Below are positions 1 through 7,843 of a DNA stretch of 20,134 nucleotides, piece by piece. Both the position numbers and the translations under genes were made by a program. Each line of letters opens with the position of its first letter. Position 1 is the first letter of the stretch. The notes beneath the pieces are model-generated. The model was not told the origin of the DNA and did not search any database. It worked only from the letters and a program-made list of their open reading frames with translations. Source of the stretch: DASUFI01 sp036274635 (GTDB lineage Bacteria; Planctomycetota; B15-G4); contig DASUFI010000148.1 in assembly GCA_036274635.1 (NCBI GenBank), forward strand, positions 1 through 20,134, written 5' to 3'.

Positions 1-34
1 GAGATCCCGCGGAGCCATTGGCCCCCCAATCAGC

Positions 35-40
35 TAGAAT
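35..40 (+). promoter_or_regulatory. Possible -10 element (TAGAAT) before the ArsC-fold gene
   Basis: TAGAAT matches the sigma-70-type -10 consensus at five of six positions and lies 26 bases before the ATG at 67. No good -35 box is visible at the usual distance. A small inverted repeat (ATTGG, four C, CCAAT; 17-30) lies just upstream and could be an operator half-site pair or chance. Only 66 bases of upstream sequence are available. Confidence 0.3.
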
Positions 41-66
41 CCCCGCCCCTCCGAGGAGGAGGACCC

Positions 67-420
67 ATGCCCCGCTCGATCGACTGGTATTACCACCGCA
101 AAGGCGACGCGACCTGCGCCAAGGCCGACGCCTTCATGGCCAAGCGCGGCATCACGGCGCGCGAGACCGTGGACGCGCGCAAGGTGAAGGTGGGCAAGCC
201 GCAGATCGCGCAGATCCTGCGCGGCACGCACCAGATCATCGCGAGCAAGGGCGCGGCGACGGTGGAGTTCAACCTGCGCCAGGACCCGCCGGTGGAGAAG
301 GTGCTGTACGAGAGCCTCATCGGCCCGACGGGCAGCCTGCGCGCGCCGGCCATCCGGCTGGGCCGCACGCTGGTGGTCGGCTTCAACGAGGACAGCTGGA
401 CCAAGGTCTTCGCCGCCTGA
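67..420 (+). CDS. ArsC/Spx-fold thioredoxin-like protein (ArsC family (seleno)protein type) with Asp at the usual Cys/Sec site
   Basis: The 117-aa product opens with an IDWYYHRKG strand followed by DATCAKADAF. This matches the N-terminal beta strand and redox loop of ArsC/Spx/YffB-fold proteins, where a CxxC or UxxC motif precedes an [RK]KA helix. C17 aligns with the second cysteine, and D14 sits where the first cysteine or selenocysteine would be. The rest fits the fold: a VDARK strand near residues 36-40 and a GPTGSLRAPAIRLGRTLVVGF segment near 86-106, resembling the cis-Pro strand of the family. The start is supported by a strong Shine-Dalgarno run (GAGGAGGAGG, 53-62). Some relatives are annotated as selenoproteins. 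Here the codon is GAC, not TGA, so the protein is neither a selenoprotein nor a dithiol enzyme. It may be inactive as an arsenate reductase and keep a binding or regulatory role. The next gene is convergent and only 7 bases away. Confidence 0.72.
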   Translation: MPRSIDWYYHRKGDATCAKADAFMAKRGITARETVDARKVKVGKPQIAQILRGTHQIIASKGAATVEFNLRQDPPVEKVLYESLIGPTGSLRAPAIRLGRTLVVGFNEDSWTKVFAA

Positions 421-427
421 GGGGGCG

Positions 428-904
428 TCAGCCCTTGGCGTGCAGCTTCTCGTGCTCGCGCTGGGTGGACGGGCGCGTGTCCTTGCGGGGCTCCCGGCTG
501 ATCACGATGCGCGCGAGCGCCTTCACGTTGGCGCACTTGTCGGGGTAGTAGGGCACGACGAGGCGCGCGGGACCGCCGTCCTCGATGGAGAGCGGCTTGC
601 CGCCCTTCTCGTAGACCACCACCGCGGTGCGGGCGATCTCCTCCAGCGGCAGGCAGGCCGAGAAGCCCTCGATGGACTCGAAGGTGAGCCACTGCGTGCC
701 GTAGTCGGGGCCCGCGAGGTCGATCAGCTTGCGCAGGCGCACGGCCTTGCCGGAGAGCGTCTCGTCCACGGTGGCGACGTCGGCCACCTGGTAGTAGGGG
801 TGGATCTCCTGCAGGTCCAGCAGGCTGAAGGACTGGGGGCGGTAGCACTCGCCCTCGATGACGAAGAGGGCGTGCGGGGAGCGGATGGCGGTGTTCTCGG
901 GCAT
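428..904 (-). CDS. Small molybdopterin-oxidoreductase-fold (sulfite oxidase-like) domain protein
   Basis: The 158-aa product looks like a minimal sulfite-oxidase/MsrP-type domain. A dLQEI helix (residues ~30-35) precedes a strand. Then GKAVRLRKLIDLAGPDYG fits the 'W-x-G-v-x-L-x-x-L-L-x-x-A-G' region, and WLTFESIEGFSACLPLEEIA fits the 'v-x-f-x-s-x-D-G-y-s-x-s-l-p-l-e' strand-helix. The later GPARLVVPYYPDKCANVKALARIVI fits the 'G-x-P-x-R-l-v-v-p-x-x-y-g-x-k-x-x-K-x-l' segment. In canonical members a cysteine before the 'WxG' motif binds Mo. Here the equivalent stretch (ADVATVDETLSGKA) has none, and the only cysteines (near residues 20, 83 and 124) are elsewhere. There is no export signal. Function is unknown, and Mo-cofactor binding is doubtful. 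It is transcribed away from the Rrf2 gene and converges on the ArsC-fold gene. Confidence 0.65.
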   Translation of the reverse strand: MPENTAIRSPHALFVIEGECYRPQSFSLLDLQEIHPYYQVADVATVDETLSGKAVRLRKLIDLAGPDYGTQWLTFESIEGFSACLPLEEIARTAVVVYEKGGKPLSIEDGGPARLVVPYYPDKCANVKALARIVISREPRKDTRPSTQREHEKLHAKG

Positions 905-990
905 GGGCGCGGCATTGTCCCAAACCGCTGCGCCGGGGCGGAACGGTGGGCTCGGCGCCCGGGGCTGGAGTCGCGGCCGGCGGCCGCCGA

Positions 991-1020
991 TTGGATAGAG
1001 CAGCGATTCGGTACTATTAT
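991..1020 (+). promoter_or_regulatory. Promoter with overlapping dyad, probable autoregulated promoter of the isc operon
   Basis: An AT-richer island in GC-rich surroundings contains a weak -35 (TTGGAT, 991-996) and a -10 (TATTAT, 1015-1020, five of six matches), spaced 18 bases, 57 bases before the Rrf2 start. An ATAG/CTAT dyad (995-998 and 1014-1017) lies across the spacer and -10. That arrangement resembles Rrf2/IscR type-1 sites, which begin with ATA and end with TAT around a central dyad. The inner bases are not symmetric, so the operator assignment is inferred mainly from position and context. Confidence 0.45.
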
Positions 1021-1077
1021 GGACCGGCTCGGTCGGCGCCCCGGGAAACCTGGACCGGCGACCCCTGGAACTCCCCC

Positions 1078-1530
1078 ATGATCCGCTTCTCCCGCATGGC
1101 CGACTACGGCGTCCTGCTGCTGGGGCACTTTGCCTCGCACGAGCAGGCGCTGGCCAGCACCAGCGAGCTGGCCGAGACCTACCACATGCCGCGCCCCGTC
1201 GTGGCCAACCTGCTCAAGGAGTTCTGCAAGGCCGGGCTGCTGGAGTCGCGGCGCGGGCTGCACGGCGGCTACCGCCTCGCGCGCCCGGCCACGGACATCT
1301 CGCTGCTGGACGTGCTCTCGGTCATCGACGGGCCGGTGCAGCTCATCGACTGCGCGGTGCTCGACATCGCCGGCGCCTCGGGCCAGTGCGGCTACGAGGA
1401 CGTCTGCCCCTCGCGCAGCCCGATGCGCGCCGTGCACCGCCGCATCATCGACCTGCTCGACGGCATCTCCCTGTCCGAGCTGCTCAAGACCCACGAACCC
1501 GTCCCCGCCCGCCAGGTGACCACCCCATGA
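1078..1530 (+). CDS. iscR: Rrf2-family Fe-S-sensing transcriptional regulator (SUF/IscR type)
   Basis: The 150-aa protein has an N-terminal winged helix-turn-helix (residues ~1-70: MIRFSRMADYGVLLL, recognition region MPRPVVANLLKEF, wing RRGLHGGYRLAR). It is followed by the Rrf2 dimerisation helix and three cysteines, C92, C104 and C110, that would hold a [2Fe-2S] or [4Fe-4S] cluster. The opening and the 'DGPVQLIDC' region look more like the SUF-associated Rrf2 regulator subfamily than E. coli IscR. The first Cys spacing (11 residues) is longer than IscR's five. The ATG at 1078 is chosen because it aligns with the family N terminus; in-frame sequence upstream does not resemble the family. The gene overlaps iscS by ATGA. 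It probably represses its own operon when cluster-loaded, acting at the dyad at 991-1020. The symbol iscR is given by operon position; sufR-like is an alternative. Confidence 0.85.
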   Translation: MIRFSRMADYGVLLLGHFASHEQALASTSELAETYHMPRPVVANLLKEFCKAGLLESRRGLHGGYRLARPATDISLLDVLSVIDGPVQLIDCAVLDIAGASGQCGYEDVCPSRSPMRAVHRRIIDLLDGISLSELLKTHEPVPARQVTTP

Positions 1531-2759
1531 GCCAGCCCGACGGACACCTCATCTACCTGGACAACAACGCCACCACGCGCATGGACCCGCGCGTGCTCGA
1601 GGCCATGCTGCCCTACTTCTGCGAGAAGTTCGGCAACGCCGCCAGCCGCAGCCACAAGTACGGCTGGGACGCGGAGGAGGCCGTCGAGACGGCGCGCGGG
1701 CACGTGGCCGCGCTCATCGGCGCCAGCGCCAAGGAGATCGTGTTCACCTCGGGCGCCACCGAGTCGGACAACCTGGCCATCAAGGGCACGGCGGAGATGC
1801 TGGCCGACAAGGGCAAGCACATCGTCACCTGCACCACCGAGCACAAGGCCGTCATCGACAGCTGCAAGTACCTCGAGAGCAAGGGCGCGGCCGAGGTCAC
1901 CTTCCTCGACCCCGACAAGTTCGGGCGCGTGAGCCGCGAGCAGGTGGAGAAGGCGCTGCGGCCGGACACCATCCTCATCACGCTCATGGCGGCCAACAAC
2001 GAGATCGGCACGCTGCACCCGGTGGCCGAGATCGGCGCGCTGGCCAAGGAGAAGGGCATCTGGTTCCACACGGACGCGACGCAGGCCGTGGCCAAGGTGC
2101 CGGTCGACGTCGAGGCCTGGAAGGTGGACATGGCCAGCCTCTCGGGGCACAAGATCTACGGGCCCAAGGGCGTGGGCGCGCTGTACGTGCGGCGCAAGAA
2201 CCCGCGCGTGCGCCTCGCGCCGCAGATGCACGGCGGCGGCCACGAGCGCGGCATGCGCAGCGGCACGCTCAATGTGCCCGGCATCGTGGGCCTGGGTGAG
2301 GCCTGTCGCATCGCGAAGGCCGACTTCGCCAAGGACCAGGCCCGCTACAAGGCCCTGCGCGAGCGCCTCGAGGCGCGCATCCGCGGCAAGCTCGACCACG
2401 TCGAGCTCAACGGCCACCCGGAGTGGCGCCTGCCCACCACGCTGAACCTCTCCTTCGCCTACGTCGAGGGCGAGTCGCTCATCATGGGCGTGCCGCGCGT
2501 GGCCGTGTCCTCAGGCTCGGCCTGCACCTCCGCCAGCCTCGAGCCCAGCTACGTGCTGCGCGCGCTGGGCGTCGGCGACGAGCTGGCGCACAGCAGCATC
2601 CGCTTCAGCATCGGGCGCTTCACCACCGAGGACGACGTGGACCGCGCCGCCGACGAGATCATCGCCACAGTCAACCGCCTGCGCGCCATGTCGCCGCTCT
2701 ACGAGATGGTCAAGGAGGGCGTGGACCTCAAGACCGTCAAGTGGGGCGCCTCGCACTGA
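1527..2759 (+). CDS. iscS: Cysteine desulfurase IscS
   Basis: This 410-aa class V PLP enzyme (E. coli IscS has 404) removes sulfur from L-cysteine as a persulfide and passes it to IscU. The N terminus YLDNNATTRMDP is diagnostic. EIVFTSGATESDN (~70-82) binds PLP, and HTDATQA (~180-186) carries the PLP-ring aspartate. K209 in SGHKIYGPKG is the Schiff-base lysine. C333 in SSGSACTSASLEPSYVLRALG is the persulfide cysteine in the long mobile loop of group I desulfurases. The C-terminal tail ending VDLKTVKWGASH matches the IscU-docking tail of E. coli IscS, which separates it from NifS- and SufS-type enzymes. The ATG overlaps the regulator's stop, implying translational coupling. IscU follows after 33 bases. 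Confidence 0.96.
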   Translation: MSQPDGHLIYLDNNATTRMDPRVLEAMLPYFCEKFGNAASRSHKYGWDAEEAVETARGHVAALIGASAKEIVFTSGATESDNLAIKGTAEMLADKGKHIVTCTTEHKAVIDSCKYLESKGAAEVTFLDPDKFGRVSREQVEKALRPDTILITLMAANNEIGTLHPVAEIGALAKEKGIWFHTDATQAVAKVPVDVEAWKVDMASLSGHKIYGPKGVGALYVRRKNPRVRLAPQMHGGGHERGMRSGTLNVPGIVGLGEACRIAKADFAKDQARYKALRERLEARIRGKLDHVELNGHPEWRLPTTLNLSFAYVEGESLIMGVPRVAVSSGSACTSASLEPSYVLRALGVGDELAHSSIRFSIGRFTTEDDVDRAADEIIATVNRLRAMSPLYEMVKEGVDLKTVKWGASH

Positions 2760-2792
2760 CGCGCGCTATCGCATGACCGACAGGAGCACAGC

Positions 2793-3209
2793 ATGACGTA
2801 CAGCGAAAAGGTCCTCGATCACTACGAGCACCCGCGCAACGTGGGCAGCCTCGACAAGGGCGACCCCTCGGTGGGCACCGGCATCGTCGGCGCGCCCGAG
2901 TGCGGCGACGTGATGAAGCTGCAGATCAAGGTCAACGAGCAGGGCGTCATCGAGGACGCCAAGTTCAAGACCTTCGGCTGCGGCTCGGCCATCGCCAGCT
3001 CCTCGCTCGCCACCGAGTGGGTCAAGGGCAAGACCGTGGACGAGGCGCTCAAGATCCGCAACACCGACATCGTGCAGGAGCTCTCGCTGCCGCCGGTGAA
3101 GATCCACTGCTCGGTGCTCGCGGAGGACGCCATCCGCGCGGCGCTCAACGACTGGAAGTCCAAGCAGGGCGCGCCGCAGGGCACCGGGCCGACGGAGAGC
3201 AAGGCCTGA
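2793..3209 (+). CDS. iscU: Fe-S cluster assembly scaffold IscU
   Basis: The 138-aa scaffold protein assembles a [2Fe-2S] cluster from IscS-derived sulfur. The three ligand cysteines fall at E. coli numbering: C37 in APECGD with D39, C63 in FGCGSAIASSS, and C106 in KIHCSVLAEDAI. The LPPVK motif at residues 99-103 is the HscA recognition sequence, so this scaffold should work with the HscB/HscA pair encoded downstream. The N terminus MTYSEKVLDHYEHPRNVGS is typical. A clear Shine-Dalgarno (AGGAG, 2782-2786) sits seven bases before the ATG. The C-terminal ~12 residues (QGAPQGTGPTESKA) are a non-conserved polar tail. Confidence 0.97.
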   Translation: MTYSEKVLDHYEHPRNVGSLDKGDPSVGTGIVGAPECGDVMKLQIKVNEQGVIEDAKFKTFGCGSAIASSSLATEWVKGKTVDEALKIRNTDIVQELSLPPVKIHCSVLAEDAIRAALNDWKSKQGAPQGTGPTESKA

Positions 3210-3219
3210 GCGTCCCCCG

Positions 3220-3591
3220 ATGAGCAGCAGCTCCCCCACCACCGCCGACGTGGCCGACACCGGCATCGCCGTCACCGAGCGGGCCGCGAAGGAGTTCCGG
3301 CACATCCTGAAGGAGAAGGGCCTGCCCGAGGACACGGCCATGCGCCTGTCCGTCAAGGGCGGCGGCTGCGCCGGCTTCGCCTACCAGATCGACCTCGACA
3401 AGAACCCGGCCGACGAGTTCGACATCGAGCTGCACCAGCACGGCCTGCGCGTCGTGGTGGACATGAAGAGCGAGTTCTACATGCAGGGCTCGACCATCGA
3501 CTTCAACGACTCGCTCATGGAGCGGGGCTTCAAGTTCAAGAACCCCACGGCCAGCGGCACCTGCGGCTGCGGGTCGTCGTTCTCCCTCTGA
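3220..3591 (+). CDS. iscA: A-type Fe-S carrier protein IscA
   Basis: The 123-aa HesB/IscA-family protein carries the C-x64-C-x-C signature: C50 in KGGGCAGFAYQ, and C115 and C117 in GTCGCGSSFSL. These ligands bind iron or a cluster for delivery to apo-proteins, especially [4Fe-4S] targets. An N-terminal extension of about 15 residues (rich in Ser, Thr and Ala) precedes the conserved start ITV-type strand (GIAVTERAAKEFRHIL). The gene lies ten bases after iscU. No clear Shine-Dalgarno is visible, so it may depend on coupling from iscU. By sequence alone ErpA is an alternative; operon position favours IscA. Confidence 0.92.
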   Translation: MSSSSPTTADVADTGIAVTERAAKEFRHILKEKGLPEDTAMRLSVKGGGCAGFAYQIDLDKNPADEFDIELHQHGLRVVVDMKSEFYMQGSTIDFNDSLMERGFKFKNPTASGTCGCGSSFSL

Positions 3592-3618
3592 GATGAGCCC
3601 CTCGTCGGGCCCCTGGGG

Positions 3619-4118
3619 ATGACCGCGCAGGTGACGCACTTCGAGCGCCTCGGCGTTCCGGCCGCGCCCGACGTGGACCTCGCGGTCGCCGAGCGCAACT
3701 ACCTGCGCCTCTCGCGCGCCCTGCATCCCGACTTCCAGGCGCCCGGCGACGAGGCCGCCGCCGAGCGCGCCAACGACGCGACCGCGCGCCTGAACGAGGC
3801 CTGGTCGGTGATCTCGGACCCCGAGGCGCGCGCCGAGTACCTGCTCGAGCTGCGCGACCCGGGCATCCTGGACCGCGCCAAGACGCTGTCGCCGGCCTTC
3901 CTCGCCGAGGCCATGGAGCTCTCGGAGGAGGCCGAGACGGCGCGGCGCGACCCGGCCGCGGCCCGCGCGCTGCGCGCCCGCGTGCAGGCCGACGCCGACG
4001 CGCGCCTCGCGTCGGTGCTCGCGCCCGCCGCCTGGGGCCAGCCCGACACCCGCCGCCTCGCCACCACGCTGCACGAGCTGCGCGTCCTGCGCCGCGTGCT
4101 GCGCGACCTGGGGAGCCC

Positions 4119-4122
<4 letters not shown>
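3619..4122 (+). CDS. hscB: Co-chaperone HscB (Hsc20, J-domain)
   Basis: The 167-aa protein (E. coli HscB has 171) has an N-terminal J-domain with the HPD motif at residues 36-38, in NYLRLSRALHPDFQ. A helical C-terminal domain (roughly 85-167) binds IscU in known HscB proteins. The opening THFERLGVP corresponds to the 'Y/FF-x-L-F/G' start of the family. The segment ARLNEAWSVISDPEARAEYLL is the last J-domain helix and HscB-specific linker. It stimulates HscA ATPase and brings loaded IscU to HscA. It overlaps hscA by ATGA (4119-4122), so the two chaperones are translationally coupled. Composition is strongly Ala/Arg-rich, as in its neighbours. Confidence 0.93.
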
Positions 4123-5975
<1,853 letters not shown>

Positions 5976-5999
5976 GGCAGCCGGCGAACGGAACCGCAT

Positions 6000-6104
6000 G
6001 TGACGGCAGCGCCTGACTTCGTGCTCCGCCCCATCGCAGACGACGTGATCGGCACCGCGAGCCAGTCCGAGCAGCGGCGGGCCAGCCGACAGCTGCGCCC
6101 GTAG
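6000..6104 (+). pseudogene. 3'-terminal remnant of an HscA/DnaK-family gene
   Basis: Twenty-five bases after the hscA stop, a short open frame ends at TAG 6102-6104 and encodes PIADDVIGTASQSEQRRASRQLRP. The end of HscA reads ALADDVIGAAIKAELQRASGQLKG. The last 22 residues align without gaps, 13 identical by my count. At the DNA level 5907-5975 and 6036-6104 are equal in length (69 bases) and match at about 48 positions. An upstream 'DF' also aligns after a two-codon gap. This is either an old partial tandem duplication or the stump of a second hsp70-type gene. No other part of such a gene is visible. It is unlikely to be expressed usefully. Confidence 0.55.
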
Positions 6105-6110
6105 CACAGT

Positions 6111-6485
6111 TCAGAGTTCGAGCGTGATGTGCTGAGCCCTGGGCTCGGCGATGTGTATCCGACTCTCGCTCAGCACTGCACCGTCGCGGTCGAACAACTG
6201 CACACGCCAATCGCCGAGGTCGAGCGGCGTTGGCAGCACCCACTCGGACTCGTCACGCAAGTCGCGATCGACGATCTCGCCCTCCCGCTCTCCCAAGGCC
6301 GCAAACCGAAGCAGAACCGGCTGCGGCCCGAACGTGCGCCTGCCTCGGGCCAGCACGACGATCTCGGAGTCGGCCTGAACGGCGATGCCGGCGAGAGGGG
6401 CGCCTCCTTCATCCACGGTCTCGATATGCAGCCAGCGGCTGTCGTCCGGCAGCAGGATCGGCTGCGGGCCGTCCGCGCGGCGAAT
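6111..6485 (-). pseudogene. Possible decayed or 5'-truncated secreted/adhesion-type gene (beta-sandwich-like C-terminal part)
   Basis: The open minus-strand frame from 6485 to TAG-bounded upstream sequence reads protein-like: RRADGPQPILLPDDSRWLHI, then VDEGGAPLAGIAVQAD (similar in style to carboxypeptidase-regulatory-like 'x-D-x-x-G-x-P-l-x-G-a-x-V' repeats), ending in IHIAEPRAQHITLEL. There is no ATG at its upstream end. The first usable start is GTG at 6416, inside the apparent domain, and the frame is closed by TAG at 6486-6488. Codons further upstream in the same frame (to about 6626) still look loosely coding. I read it as a gene broken by a nonsense change or truncation; a real 101-aa gene from the GTG cannot be excluded. 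Confidence 0.35.
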
Positions 6486-6660
6486 CTACGCCAAGGTGGT
6501 GGCAACCAGCGAGCCGTCGCGAGCCCGGGGCGACCCGTCGCAGCTGCACGTGGGTCGCGGGGAGGGAAGGCGGCACCTGACCAGAACGTCGCGCTGCTCC
6601 AGAAGGCCGCAGAGCACGCGATCGGGCCGAGGGCGGCGGAGCCGGCCCCGCGCCGCCCGC
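6486..6660. other. Non-coding or decayed stretch
   Basis: No supported gene on either strand. The minus strand continues the frame of the broken gene at 6111-6485 for about 45 codons without a further stop, but composition is Arg/Pro/Cys-rich and not convincing. Base composition is slightly lower in GC than in neighbouring genes, consistent with relaxed selection. Confidence 0.3.
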
Positions 6661-7119
6661 TCAGCGCCCCGCGGCGTCGCGCTCCGCGCGCGCCTTGCTC
6701 CAGCGCTCCAGCAGCCACTCGCCCAGCGGCTGCTGCGTGCCGTCCGGCAGGTTGACGAGGTAAGGCTGGCCGCTCAGCAGGCTCTTGCTGGCGGACTTCG
6801 CGACGAAGTCCTCGACCGTGTGGATCTCGGAGCGGAAGTGCTCGTACTTGTCGCGCACGTGGGCGGCGGCCTCCGCGGCGGTGTGCTGCGCGCCGTTGCG
6901 CACGAAGGTCAGCCCGGAGTGCTCGATGATGCCGATGAGATAGTCGGCGATCCCCGCGATGTCGCTGTCCGCCGGGATGTCGCCCTCGACGACCGGCGCG
7001 GCCGCCGGCGCCGACGCCGGCGCGTCCGGCGGCGCAACGGGTGCGTCGGACGAGCAGGCCGCGCCGAGCACACAGGCGGCGAGCACAGTCACGTCGCGGA
7101 CGCGCAGGCTCGTTCGCAT
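6661..7119 (-). CDS. DUF5329-family exported protein, probable lipoprotein
   Basis: The 152-aa product begins with a signal peptide (MRTSLRVRDV, then a hydrophobic run). It has two possible lipidation cysteines, C16 after LAA and C22 after GAA, then a Pro/Ala-rich linker (~23-45). The mature part, IADYLIGIIEHSGLTFVRNG, then AAEAAAHVRDKYEHF, EDFVAKSASKSLLSGQPYLV and PLGEWLLERW, matches the DUF5329 pattern as I remember it: an envelope-associated domain of unknown function with a conserved 'F-x-R-N-G ... AA-x-H-x-x-x-K' core. I chose the internal ATG at 7119 because it yields a proper signal peptide. The next gene upstream is divided from it by only non-coding sequence. No biochemical role is known. 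Confidence 0.75.
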   Translation of the reverse strand: MRTSLRVRDVTVLAACVLGAACSSDAPVAPPDAPASAPAAAPVVEGDIPADSDIAGIADYLIGIIEHSGLTFVRNGAQHTAAEAAAHVRDKYEHFRSEIHTVEDFVAKSASKSLLSGQPYLVNLPDGTQQPLGEWLLERWSKARAERDAAGR

Positions 7120-7127
7120 GAGTGGCG

Positions 7128-7133
7128 AGTGTA
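7128..7133 (-). promoter_or_regulatory. Possible -10 element (TACACT) close to the DUF5329 start
   Basis: Read on the minus strand, TACACT ends eight bases before the ATG at 7119, so a transcript would start at or next to the start codon. No Shine-Dalgarno is visible, which fits a leaderless or near-leaderless message. The -35 region is poor. Confidence 0.25.
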
Positions 7134-7199
7134 GCAGGCAGCGCGGTGGGACCACGGAGCCGGCATCGCCGCAGACCCGGACCGCCCGCCTCGCACTCC

Positions 7200-7760
7200 T
7201 CAGTTCGCTGCGCCGTAGCGCGCGGCGATGAGCGTCGGCTCCCCGTCGCGCGGCACGGTGATCACGAACAGCCGATCGTAGACGTTCCCCAGCGGCCCCG
7301 TCGGCGCCCCCAGCTGCTCCGCGATCATGGGCACGGTGTGGCTGTGGCTCACGACGAGGACGGTCTGGCCCCAGTGGCCGTCGCGCAGCCGCGCGATGAG
7401 GTCCGCGACGTAGGGCTCGGGCGCGGTCTCGACGATGGGCAGCGCCACCGGCGTCAGGCCCATGGCCTCCGCCAGCGGCGCCGCGGTCTGGCCGGTGCGC
7501 ACGAGCGAGGAGACGTAGATGGCGTCCACGCCCGCCTTGCCGAGGACGCGCGCGAGTTCCTCCGCGCGGGCCAGGCCGTCCGCGGAGAGCGGCGGGTCGT
7601 CCGCGGGCGCGTCGGCACGCTCCGCGTGGCGCACGAGCACGACGGTGAGCGGGTCGTCCTTCGGCGCGGCCGCGGCCACGATCGTCGCGCCGATGAGCAG
7701 CAGGGCGGCGAGCCAGCGCAGGCCGCGGAGAGGCGAGAGTTTGGTCGGCGTGGTGGTCAT
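7200..7760 (-). CDS. Exported histidine phosphatase (phosphoglycerate mutase-like, SixA type)
   Basis: The 186-aa protein has an N-terminal hydrophobic signal/anchor (residues ~12-32) followed by a compact histidine phosphatase domain. VVLVRHAERAD holds the RHxE motif with the phospho-accepting H45. LSADGLARAEELARVL and SSLVRTGQTAAPLAEA are the typical 'D-L-T-x-x-G-x-x-q-A' and 'S-x-x-x-R-t-x-x-T-A' segments. VVSHSHTVPMIAEQL carries the second catalytic histidine (H139). Domain length and layout match small SixA/Ais-like phosphatases rather than glycolytic mutases. The substrate is unknown, and location outside the cytoplasm is inferred from the N terminus. A good Shine-Dalgarno (GAGGA, complement of 7767-7771) precedes the ATG. 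It lies 83 bases downstream of the M20 gene and may be co-transcribed with it. Confidence 0.85.
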   Translation of the reverse strand: MTTTPTKLSPLRGLRWLAALLLIGATIVAAAAPKDDPLTVVLVRHAERADAPADDPPLSADGLARAEELARVLGKAGVDAIYVSSLVRTGQTAAPLAEAMGLTPVALPIVETAPEPYVADLIARLRDGHWGQTVLVVSHSHTVPMIAEQLGAPTGPLGNVYDRLFVITVPRDGEPTLIAARYGAAN

Positions 7761-7843
7761 GGCGTGTCCTCGTGGGGCCGCGCGTGGGCCCGGGGGGTGC
7801 CGCGGAGGCGCGGCGGGCGAGCGGGCTGCCGGCCCGAGCCGCA

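Noticed and set aside
67..420. Selenocysteine codon in the ArsC-like gene
   Set aside because: The frame has no internal TGA; the position is GAC (Asp).
946..1077. 44-codon N-terminal extension of the Rrf2 regulator
   Set aside because: The in-frame sequence spans the putative promoter, reads as Gly/Arg/Ala filler, and the family begins at the ATG at 1078.
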